Positions 25,590-32,679 of a stretch of 64,000 nucleotides of DNA are shown in pieces. Source of the stretch: Desulfobulbaceae bacterium (lineage in GTDB: Bacteria; Desulfobacterota; Desulfobulbia; Desulfobulbales; Desulfobulbaceae); assembly GCA_003508005.1 (NCBI GenBank), contig DNUE01000016.1:12192-76191 (forward strand), in the 5' to 3' direction. The notes below the pieces were generated by a model. The model saw only the letters and a program-made list of their open reading frames with translations, had not been told where the DNA came from and made no database searches. Each line of letters starts with the position of its first letter. Within the stretch, counting starts at the first letter, position 1. Made by a program: the position numbers and the translations under genes.

Positions 25590-26273
25590 ATGTATACTGT
25601 GCGCACGGCAATGCTGCTCTTTTTTGGTGGCGTGGTCCTCTTTGCCGCAGGTTGTGGCCTGATAAAGAATGACGCGGGTGAAATGACCCTGGCGGCCGAG
25701 GAGCAGGTTACATGCATCGGCGTGCTGCCTTCTGCCACGGCCCCTGTTCCCCAGGGTCCAGCCGGCGAAGTGCAGGCCGCGAGTCTGCGCCAGGGTGCTG
25801 AGACCATGGACAGTCTGCTGCAGCAGGAACTGCAGGGTCAGCCCCAGGTCCGCTTTGTCGGCCAGGACCTCATTGCCGGGCTGTCGCTGACCGGCGGAGA
25901 AAGCACTCTTGCCCTGGCCAGGCTGGTCGGTGAGCGTATCGGCTGCAATGCAATCCTGGAAACCACAGTATCGCGGTTCGATGAGCGGGAGGGCAGCAAG
26001 TATTCCGTCGAGAATCCGGCTGCCGTGGCCTTTGATTTAACGTTGATCAACCTGGAGAACGGCGCCGTCCTTTGGTCGGCCTCCTTTGAGGAGGCGCAGG
26101 AGGCGGTATCTGAAAACCTCTATGAATTGAAAAAAGCCAAATCCAGGGGTTTCCGCTGGCTGAGTGCAGAGGGACTCATGCTGGAGGGTGTCCGGGAAAA
26201 GCTTGGCAACAGCCCTTATTTCGGGAAAACGGCCCAGGCCGTGCCGCCCAGGGACGAGCCGTCAGGGAAATAG
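25590..26273 (+). CDS. Conserved lipoprotein of unknown function
   Basis: A 227-residue predicted lipoprotein. The N-terminus MYTVRTAMLLFFGGVVLFAAGC is a type II signal with lipobox FAAGC, C22 being the lipidated cysteine (signal shown here in two parts: MYTVRTAMLLFF and GGVVLFAAGC). The mature part has alternating alpha/beta stretches with VTCIGVLPS, QLVGERIGCNAILETTV-like RLVGERIGCNAIL and NLENGAVLWSASFEEAQEAVSENL, resembling the outer-membrane proteins that carry a CsgG-type or DUF799-like fold, but I cannot name a family. ATG 25590 lies 9 bases after GGAGG; GTG 25587 is also possible. It lies 65 bases after hisB and 30 bases before the ttcA-like gene. Confidence 0.75.
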   Translation: MYTVRTAMLLFFGGVVLFAAGCGLIKNDAGEMTLAAEEQVTCIGVLPSATAPVPQGPAGEVQAASLRQGAETMDSLLQQELQGQPQVRFVGQDLIAGLSLTGGESTLALARLVGERIGCNAILETTVSRFDEREGSKYSVENPAAVAFDLTLINLENGAVLWSASFEEAQEAVSENLYELKKAKSRGFRWLSAEGLMLEGVREKLGNSPYFGKTAQAVPPRDEPSGK

Positions 26274-26303
26274 AAACGGGTACGCATCCTTGTTGTTCTG
26301 AAG

Positions 26304-27086
26304 ATGAAGAGTCCTCTGCCCCGGGATGTCAACCGGCGCATTGGCCAGGCCCTGCACACCTATGGGATGCTGGCCGACGGTGACCGTGTCCTGGTGGCTG
26401 TCTCCGGCGGAATAGATTCACTGGTGCTGGCTTGGCTTCTCTTGCTCTGGCGCGAAAAGGCGCCTATCGACTACCAGATCCAGGCCCTGCATATAGACAT
26501 GCAGCCGGCTGCGCAAGGTCCCGGATCAGCAGCTCTGGCCGTCAAAAGCCTGCTGGCCGACCTGGACATACCGCTGGACATTGTTCCTGCCGCCTGGCAG
26601 CCTGATGTAAGCGCTTCCGATGTCATCGCGCCGCGGGGCGACCTCTGTTTTTCCTGTGCCCGCAACCGCCGCCGTCAGCTTTTCGATTACGCGGGCAGCG
26701 GCAATTTCAATAAGCTCGCCTTGGGCCACCACCGAGACGACATCATCGAGACCTTTTTTCTCAATATCTGTTATGGCGGCAACATCAGCACCATGGTTCC
26801 CCGCCAGGATCTGTTCTCCGGCAGGTTGTCGCTGATCCGGCCCCTTGCCCTTCTGGACAGGGAGGAGGTACGACAGCTTGCCACCGGGCTTGGACTGGAG
26901 CCGGTCCCAGCCTCCTGCCCTGTAGGAGAACAGACCAGGCGCCGCGAGGTGCGTCAGGCCCTGGCCGACCTCTACCGGAAAATTCCTGAGGCCAGATCCT
27001 GCATTTTCGCCGCCTTGAGCAATGTGCGTCATGATTACCTGCTGCGGCCGCTTGCAGGGGCAAGATTGCATCGGGGGAGCAAGTGA
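26304..27086 (+). CDS. ttcA: tRNA 2-thiolation protein, TtcA family
   Basis: A 260-residue PP-loop ATPase. The ATP-binding loop SGGIDS is at residues 34-39, and the TtcA pattern C115-x2-C118 (CFSCARNRRR) plus C205 (PASCPVGEQ) can hold an iron-sulfur cluster. GHHRDDIIETFFLN is also a family block. TtcA makes 2-thiocytidine at position 32 of some tRNAs. Relatives in this fold act on other positions, so the exact tRNA target is an inference. The stop overlaps the start of the DUF89 gene by 4 bases (GTGA). Confidence 0.88.
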   Translation: MKSPLPRDVNRRIGQALHTYGMLADGDRVLVAVSGGIDSLVLAWLLLLWREKAPIDYQIQALHIDMQPAAQGPGSAALAVKSLLADLDIPLDIVPAAWQPDVSASDVIAPRGDLCFSCARNRRRQLFDYAGSGNFNKLALGHHRDDIIETFFLNICYGGNISTMVPRQDLFSGRLSLIRPLALLDREEVRQLATGLGLEPVPASCPVGEQTRRREVRQALADLYRKIPEARSCIFAALSNVRHDYLLRPLAGARLHRGSK

Positions 27087-27967
27087 GAACCGAGGAGGAA
27101 TGCCTGGGCTGCTTCCTGCGGCAGGCACTCGCCACTGCCCGCCTGGCCGGTGCGGACGAAGAGGGTCAGGCCAGGGTAGTGACGGAGATCGAACGGCTGC
27201 TGCCGCAGCTGGACCTGACCTCATCGCCGCCGGAGAATGCCGTGGCCGTTTATGGAAAGATAGCGGAGATCAGCGGGGTACCGGATCCCTTCGCCGAGGT
27301 CAAAGCCCGGAGTACCCGCTTTGCCCTCGGCCTCAGAGACGAGGTGCGCGCAAGGATAAGCGGTTCCGGAGATCCCTTTTATGCAGCGATCCGCTATGCC
27401 ATTGCCGCGAACATCATCGATTACGGCATCCAGCGGCCCTTTGACGCCCTGTACACCCTGCAAACATGTCTGGATCAGCAACTGGCCCTGGACGAGTACG
27501 AACGCTTCCGGGCAGCGATAACCAGGTCCGCAGGGGCCAGGGTCCTGTACCTGGCGGACAACTGCGGTGAGATCGTCTTTGACGGGTTGCTCGTTGAACA
27601 GCTCCAGAGGCTTGGCTGCCGGGTGACCATGGCGGTAAGAGGGGAGGCTATTCTGAATGACGCGACCATCGAGGATGCAAGTGCCTGTGGGCTTGATAGC
27701 CGATGCCCCGTCATCGGAAGCGGTATCGGTTGTCCCGGCACCCCCCTTGCTAAGTGCAGCGAGGAGCTTCGCCAGGCTTTTGCCCAGGCTGAGGTCATTG
27801 TCAGCAAGGGGCAGGGGAACTATGAAACCCTTTCCGCCGTCGCTTCGCCGCTGTTTTTTCTGCTCACTGTCAAGTGCCCCGTGGTCGCCAGCAGAATCAG
27901 CACGGAACACGGGCTGGACCCGGAGCGGATAACCGGCCGGGGCGAGATGATTTTGCTGCAAGGGTAA
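27083..27967 (+). CDS. DUF89/ARMT1-like metal-dependent phosphatase
   Basis: A 294-residue protein of the DUF89 family, whose members dephosphorylate damaged sugar phosphates. The N-terminal ECLGCFLRQAL with two cysteines matches the bacterial/archaeal subfamily, and the metal site is in VLYLADNCGEIVFDGLLVEQL (D and N of LADNCGEI) with SKGQGNYETLS near the end. Start is GTG 27083, overlapping the ttcA stop; the coupling suggests coexpression. asnS follows 9 bases downstream. Its substrate is unknown. Confidence 0.85.
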   Translation: MRTEEECLGCFLRQALATARLAGADEEGQARVVTEIERLLPQLDLTSSPPENAVAVYGKIAEISGVPDPFAEVKARSTRFALGLRDEVRARISGSGDPFYAAIRYAIAANIIDYGIQRPFDALYTLQTCLDQQLALDEYERFRAAITRSAGARVLYLADNCGEIVFDGLLVEQLQRLGCRVTMAVRGEAILNDATIEDASACGLDSRCPVIGSGIGCPGTPLAKCSEELRQAFAQAEVIVSKGQGNYETLSAVASPLFFLLTVKCPVVASRISTEHGLDPERITGRGEMILLQG

Positions 27968-27976
27968 GGAGAAACC

Positions 27977-29356
27977 ATGCTGCCGCAGCAGATAGCAGAG
28001 ATTCTGCGCACCAAACCCTTCGACTCCCGGCTTTTCGTGTCCGGCTGGATCAAGACCCGGCGTGATTCCGGGGCGGTGTCGTTTATCGAGTTGAGCGACG
28101 GTTCCTGCCTGGCCAATCTGCAGGTGATCGCCGGCCCTGGTCTGGGCAATTTCGAGAGGTTGCGCAGAGATTTGACCACCGGTGCGTCGATCCGGGTTCG
28201 TGGGCTGCTGGTTCCTTCACCCGCCCAGGGGCAGGAAGTGGAACTCCGGGCGGAAGAGATCGAGATCCTCGGCACGGCTGACCCTGAGAGCTATCCCCTG
28301 CAGAAGAAGCGACATAGCTTCGAGTTTCTTCGCACCATCCCACAGCTGCGCCCCCGCACCAACGCTCTGGCCTCGGTGGCCAGGGTTCGCAGCTGCCTGA
28401 ACTACGCCGTCCATCGGTTTTTTTGCGAGCGCGGCTTTTTCCAGGTGCATACCCCGATTATCACCACCAGCGACTGTGAGGGGGCAGGGGAGATGTTCAC
28501 GGTCACCGTGCTTGCGCCCGGCGAACTGAACGAAAAAGAGGGGTTTGCCCGTGATTTTTTCGGCCGTCGGGCCGGGCTGACGGTGAGCGGGCAGTTGCAG
28601 GCTGAGATCTATGCCCTTGCCTTGGGCCGGGTCTATACCTTCGGCCCGACCTTCCGGGCGGAAAATTCCAATACCAGCCGCCATCTCGCCGAGTTCTGGA
28701 TGCTGGAGCCAGAAATGGCCTTCTGCGACCTGCAGGGGGACATGGAGATCGCGGAGGAGCTGATCCGGTATCTGGTGAGCGAAGTCCGGAGGGAATGCGC
28801 GGCCGAGATCGGGCTCTTTGCCCGATTTATTGACCGCGAGCTTCCGGCTCGGCTGGAGCGGATCGCCAGCAAGCCGTTTGCCCGGCTATCCTATGGCGAG
28901 GCTGTGGACCGGCTCATCGCCTCCGGTGCCTCCTTCGAATTCCCGGTTGCCTGGGGCATGGACCTGCAGTCCGAGCACGAGCGCTACCTTTGCGAGAAGA
29001 TCATCGGCGGGCCGGTCATTGTCTCTGACTATCCCCTGGCAATAAAGCCCTTTTACATGCGGCTCAACGATGATCGCCGGACGGTGGCGGCCATGGACAT
29101 CCTGGTGCCCGGCATCGGGGAGTTGGTCGGCGGTAGCCAGCGCGAGGAGCGCTATGATGTGCTGGCGGAGCGTATGGCGCAGGTGGGGCTCAAGGAAGAG
29201 GACTACGGTTGGTACCTTGACCTGCGGCGTTACGGAAGCGTGCCTCATGCGGGCTTCGGCCTGGGCTTCGAGCGGCTGGTGCAGCTGGTGACCGGGATGC
29301 AGAATATCCGCGAAGCCATCCCGTTTCCGCGGACTCCGGGGTCAGCCCCGTGCTGA
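27977..29356 (+). CDS. asnS: Asparaginyl-tRNA synthetase
   Basis: AsnRS charges tRNA-Asn with asparagine. The 459-residue protein has an N-terminal OB-fold (VSGWIKTRRDSGAVSFIEL) and a class II catalytic domain with motif 1 around FFQVHTPIITTSDCEGAGEMF (as FFQVHTPIITTSD and EGAGEMF), motif 2 around FRAENSNTSRHLAEFWMLE, and motif 3 in GFGLGFERLVQLVTG. These identify AsnRS rather than AspRS. A ribosome site AAGGAG precedes ATG 27977. A TCGG-type repeat lies about 50 bases after the stop. Confidence 0.97.
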   Translation: MLPQQIAEILRTKPFDSRLFVSGWIKTRRDSGAVSFIELSDGSCLANLQVIAGPGLGNFERLRRDLTTGASIRVRGLLVPSPAQGQEVELRAEEIEILGTADPESYPLQKKRHSFEFLRTIPQLRPRTNALASVARVRSCLNYAVHRFFCERGFFQVHTPIITTSDCEGAGEMFTVTVLAPGELNEKEGFARDFFGRRAGLTVSGQLQAEIYALALGRVYTFGPTFRAENSNTSRHLAEFWMLEPEMAFCDLQGDMEIAEELIRYLVSEVRRECAAEIGLFARFIDRELPARLERIASKPFARLSYGEAVDRLIASGASFEFPVAWGMDLQSEHERYLCEKIIGGPVIVSDYPLAIKPFYMRLNDDRRTVAAMDILVPGIGELVGGSQREERYDVLAERMAQVGLKEEDYGWYLDLRRYGSVPHAGFGLGFERLVQLVTGMQNIREAIPFPRTPGSAPC

Positions 29357-29407
29357 AAGGCTCAAGGCAGGGAGGTAAGTCGATGGGGGGCAAAGGTCAT
29401 CCTACTG

Positions 29408-29545
29408 TGTCGGGGTCGGGGTCGGTATCGGAATCGGTAGCGCAAATAGAGTTATGTACTGTTGCCATCCATTTATTGATGCAATGATATTCGGTTAACG
29501 CCGGTTTACTTCTCGACCCCGATTCCGATACCGACTCCGACCCTG
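29408..29545. repeat. Inverted TCGG-type dispersed repeat (locus 2)
   Basis: Two inverted copies face each other between asnS and hflX: GTCGGTATCGGAATCGG at 29421-29437 and its reverse complement at 29519-29535, about 80 bases apart, each extended by further TCGG units. The core 17 bases also occur at 23505-23521. The pair could fold into a large hairpin at the end of the asnS message. Confidence 0.82.
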
Positions 29546-29552
29546 ATGGGAT

Positions 29553-29588
29553 AACTTGACGAACTTGATAATCTTGACAAGCTTGATG
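29553..29588. repeat. Nonamer repeat with TTGA core, four units
   Basis: Four 9-base units follow directly: AACTTGACG, AACTTGATA, ATCTTGACA, AGCTTGATG. They end 8 bases before the hflX start codon. The same pattern, inverted, appears at 47695-47712 (CATCAAGTC, TGTCAAGTG). Confidence 0.75.
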
Positions 29589-29596
29589 AACAGACC

Positions 29597-31261
29597 ATGA
29601 CCCATGTCACCGGCGATACTCCAGGCCTGAAACCACATCAGCTCAGGGAGCTGGAACGACTGGCGAGGAAACGGGTTTCCCCGGACGAGATCATCAGCAG
29701 GGACCTTGCCCGCTCCCTGAGCGGTCTTTCCACGGATCTGAACCGGCAACTGGGGCTTCTTGTCAATCGCTCGGGCCAGGTGGAAGCGGTTATTGTCGGC
29801 GACTATGACCGGATCGTTATCCCGCCGCTGTCGACTCTGCGCACCGCCGGCGGTCGACTGCGCGGGTTGCGCTGTGTGCATACCACTTTCAGCCGGCTCG
29901 GGATCACCGACGAGGATGTCATGGATCTGGCCTGTCTGCGCCTGGACCTGATGTCCGTGCTGAGCATGGCGGACGGCCTGCCGCATCTCCTCCATACCGC
30001 CCACCTGCTCCCGGAAGCGGTGGCCGGTAAAGAATGGGGCGAAATGGCGCCGGTGCATCCCGCCGGCCAGACAATCTCTTGTCTCGCCTTTATCGAGTCA
30101 CTGGAGGATGAGTTTGTCCGGGCCCGGCCTTTGAAGGCGGTTGACCAGGGCCAGGACCGGGCGATCCTGGTCAGCGTTGCGACAGGTACGGCCCGCGAGG
30201 CAGCCGATTCCCTGGCTGAACTGGCCGAATTAGCCCGCTCCGCAAATGTCATGGTCCTGGACCGGGTCAGCCAGCGCCGGAAGACCATTCATCCCCGTTT
30301 TCTTCTGGGCAAGGGCAAGCTGATGGAAATCATGCTGCGGAGCCTGCGCCTTGGGGCCAATCTGCTGATTTTTGATCAGGAACTGACCCCTTCCCAGATC
30401 CGGTCGGTCACCGAGCATACCGACCTGCGGGTCATTGACCGGACCCAGCTGATCCTGGATATTTTTGCCAGCCGGGCCCTGTCGCGGGAGGGCAAGCTGC
30501 AGATCGAAATGGCTCAGCTCAAGTATCTGTTGCCGCGACTGTCCAGCCGTGACGACGCCCTGTCGCGCCTTACCGGGGGCATTGGAGCCAGGGGACCGGG
30601 AGAAACCCGGCTGGAGATCGACCGCCGCCGGATCAACGACCGCATCGCCCGGCTGGCCAAAGAGCTGAAAACCGTGGGGCAGGAGCGCTTCCACCGCAGG
30701 TCCCGGCGACGCAAGCGCGACGTCCCGGTGATTTCCCTGGTCGGCTATACAAATGCCGGCAAGTCGACACTGCTGAACACCCTGACCCGCAGCCAAATCA
30801 AGGCCGAAAATCTGCTCTTTGCCACCCTGGACCCCACCAGCAGACGGCTCCGCTTTCCCCGGGACCTGGAGGTGATCATCACCGATACCGTCGGTTTCAT
30901 CCGCAATCTGCCGGAGGAACTGCTCAAGGCCTTTGCCTCCACTCTGGAGGAACTGCACGAGGCAGACCTGTTGGTCCATGTCATTGATGTCGCCAACCCC
31001 GCCCATGAGGAGCAGGAGGCAGTGGTGAACGCCCTGCTGCGGGAATTGGGGCTGGTGAACATTCCCTGCCTGAACGTTTTCAACAAGATCGACCTGGTGA
31101 ATAAAGAAACACAGGAGAGGCTGGGCAGGAGGGAAGGGGTTGCGGTGAGCGCCCTGGATGAGAGGACTCTTGCCCCATTTCTGGAGAGGGCGCAGGCAAT
31201 GCTGCTGGGTTCCTTAGGAGGAGAAAGAACGCTGGAGATGAGCCAGGGGGAGGGGGGTTGA
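29597..31261 (+). CDS. hflX: GTPase HflX with a long N-terminal extension
   Basis: HflX is a ribosome-splitting GTPase. The C-terminal 380 residues match the family: the HflX domain with VSQRRKTIHPRFLLGKGK and GIGARGPGETRLEIDRR, then the G domain with P-loop GYTNAGKST at 383-391, DTVGFI (G3) and NKIDLV (G4). About 170 residues precede the usual start (E. coli HflX has about 426 residues in all, this one 554). The extension contains a globular-looking segment (QVEAVIVGDYDRIVIPPL, LRCVHTTFSRLGITDEDVMDL) found in some relatives. The start ATG 29597 has no clear ribosome site. Confidence 0.95.
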   Translation: MTHVTGDTPGLKPHQLRELERLARKRVSPDEIISRDLARSLSGLSTDLNRQLGLLVNRSGQVEAVIVGDYDRIVIPPLSTLRTAGGRLRGLRCVHTTFSRLGITDEDVMDLACLRLDLMSVLSMADGLPHLLHTAHLLPEAVAGKEWGEMAPVHPAGQTISCLAFIESLEDEFVRARPLKAVDQGQDRAILVSVATGTAREAADSLAELAELARSANVMVLDRVSQRRKTIHPRFLLGKGKLMEIMLRSLRLGANLLIFDQELTPSQIRSVTEHTDLRVIDRTQLILDIFASRALSREGKLQIEMAQLKYLLPRLSSRDDALSRLTGGIGARGPGETRLEIDRRRINDRIARLAKELKTVGQERFHRRSRRRKRDVPVISLVGYTNAGKSTLLNTLTRSQIKAENLLFATLDPTSRRLRFPRDLEVIITDTVGFIRNLPEELLKAFASTLEELHEADLLVHVIDVANPAHEEQEAVVNALLRELGLVNIPCLNVFNKIDLVNKETQERLGRREGVAVSALDERTLAPFLERAQAMLLGSLGGERTLEMSQGEGG

Positions 31262-31276
31262 AGGGGGCAGCGGGCT

Positions 31277-31759
31277 TTAACCCTTGAGGTAAAAGCCGAG
31301 TTCTTTTTGGTAGGCCTGTTGTTCGACAAAGCGGCAGCCGACAAAATCGCCAATCACTGACTGGACAACGACTTCCTTGGTTAATTTTGTCTTTTTTTTG
31401 TCGTCCAGGGTGAAGGACAAGGACAGGGTGTGGCCCTTCTCCAGAAAATGCATGCCGGAAAAGGTGAAGCCTATCCCGCTCACGGAGATGTCCTTGATAT
31501 GGATTTCACCGCCCATGCCTGAAGGATTGATGGACCTGAAGGTGCCGGGCAGGTCGGTCAGCTTGCGGTAGTGCTGGCGGAATTCAAGATGGACCGTGAA
31601 CACCGTTTCACAGGGGCATCGGACCTTCAGGTAATGTGATTTATCCCGGAACGCGCCTACCGCTGCATTTTTCGGCGATTTGCAGACTGGGCAGACGATA
31701 GTGACCGTATCGTCCGCCCGGACAAAGGCCTTGACGGTAATTTCCATGGGCTCAGTCAT
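31277..31759 (-). CDS. PilZ domain protein with N-terminal zinc ribbon
   Basis: A 160-residue cytoplasmic protein. Residues about 20-52 hold a CPVC/CPC cysteine set (C23, C26, C48, C50), probably a small zinc ribbon. Residues 60-155 form a PilZ domain with the c-di-GMP pattern R61-x3-R65 (FRQHYRK) and DISVSG at 90-95. It would bind c-di-GMP and signal to an unknown partner. It overlaps the preceding 63-residue zinc-ribbon gene by 8 bases, in a chain after pyrE. A second PilZ protein is encoded at 19423-20904. Confidence 0.88.
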   Translation of the reverse strand: MTEPMEITVKAFVRADDTVTIVCPVCKSPKNAAVGAFRDKSHYLKVRCPCETVFTVHLEFRQHYRKLTDLPGTFRSINPSGMGGEIHIKDISVSGIGFTFSGMHFLEKGHTLSLSFTLDDKKKTKLTKEVVVQSVIGDFVGCRFVEQQAYQKELGFYLKG

Positions 31760-31943
31760 AAATTATGGTGGTATATTGACCCAGGAGGGCCTCGGTCGCA
31801 CTGTCGAGCCGGGAGGCCACCTCATGGATCTGAAATTCGCGCTGGCAGTCCGTGCATTTGAGCCGGACCTGGCGACAGCGGCGTACCACTTCCAATTTCG
31901 CCCCGCACTTCTCACAGCTCATGGCCGGTTCCGCTTGCTGCAT
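31752..31943 (-). CDS. Small zinc-ribbon protein
   Basis: A 63-residue protein with two CxxC pairs (SCEKCGAKLEV and KCTDCQREFQI), a typical zinc ribbon, followed by a short helical tail. Function unknown. Start ATG 31943 lies 3 bases after the pyrE stop and has AGGA 6 to 7 bases upstream; an internal ATG at 31922 is also possible. It overlaps the PilZ gene downstream by 8 bases, so the two may work together. Confidence 0.7.
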   Translation of the reverse strand: MQQAEPAMSCEKCGAKLEVVRRCRQVRLKCTDCQREFQIHEVASRLDSATEALLGQYTTIIYD

Positions 31944-31946
31944 GAG

Positions 31947-32510
31947 TTATCCTATGAGCTGCGCCCGGGTGAAGATCGAGACCAGCGGATAGCCGCGGGC
32001 CGCCAGATTTTCGGCGCCGCCCTCCTGGCGGTCGACGATGGTTGCCACCAGGCCCACCCTGAATCCCTCGTTTTCCACCCGGTCGATCACCTTGATCAGG
32101 GTACCGCCGGTGGTGACCACGTCTTCCACCACGGCCACCAGGTCGCCGGGCTGCAGGTTGCTCTTGCCCTCGATGAAGTTGTCCGTGCCGTGCCCCTTGG
32201 GCTCCTTGCGGACAATGAAGGCGGGGATGGGGTCATCCTCCAGGTAGCTGACAATGGAAACTGCGGTGACCAGCGGGTCTGCGCCGAGGGTCATGCCGCC
32301 CACCCCGCTGATCTTTTCGTGGTGCGCCCGGATGAGCCGGTACAGTTGTCGGCCGCACAGGTACGCTCCCTGGGCTGACAGGGTGGTCTGCTTGCCGTCC
32401 ACGTAGAAATCCGAGGTCTTGCCGGAGGTCAGGGTAAAAATTCCCTTGCGGTATGATTTGCTGAGGAGGAGTTCCTTGAGTTGGGCGCGTTCATCCATAA
32501 TTTTGTCCAT
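31947..32510 (-). CDS. pyrE: Orotate phosphoribosyltransferase
   Basis: PyrE adds phosphoribose from PRPP to orotate, giving OMP in pyrimidine synthesis. The 187-residue product has the PRPP loop VVEDVVTTGGTLI, the FTLTSGKTSDFYVDGKQ substrate block and IVRKEPKGHGTDNFIEG. Either ATG 32510 or ATG 32498 could be the start; neither has a ribosome site, and the promoter just upstream leaves a leader of only about 5 or 17 bases. Two small zinc-ribbon/PilZ genes follow. Confidence 0.95.
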   Translation of the reverse strand: MDKIMDERAQLKELLLSKSYRKGIFTLTSGKTSDFYVDGKQTTLSAQGAYLCGRQLYRLIRAHHEKISGVGGMTLGADPLVTAVSIVSYLEDDPIPAFIVRKEPKGHGTDNFIEGKSNLQPGDLVAVVEDVVTTGGTLIKVIDRVENEGFRVGLVATIVDRQEGGAENLAARGYPLVSIFTRAQLIG

Positions 32511-32521
32511 AAATTAAAGTC

Positions 32522-32550
32522 ATTATACTTGATACATGTTTTTTGTCCAA
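32522..32550 (-). promoter_or_regulatory. Strong promoter for pyrE
   Basis: On the minus strand TTGGAC (32550-32545), 17 bases, then a perfect TATAAT (32527-32522). The predicted transcript starts near 32515, only a few bases before the first pyrE ATG. Confidence 0.75.
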
Positions 32551-32589
32551 ACTCAAAGTGATTTTTGCATCGGTGGTTCTCTGATTTCT

Positions 32590-32619
32590 TTGTCATTCCC
32601 GATATTCTTATGCTACGAT
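32590..32619 (+). promoter_or_regulatory. Possible promoter for glmS
   Basis: TTGTCA (32590-32595) and TACGAT (32614-32619) are spaced by 18 bases, about 60 bases before the glmS start. The match is moderate. Confidence 0.4.
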
Positions 32620-32679
32620 TAAAAATATTTTTCCTGTTTAATTCAGGGAAAGGGAGTTAATTTGCACGCGAGGTGTTAA

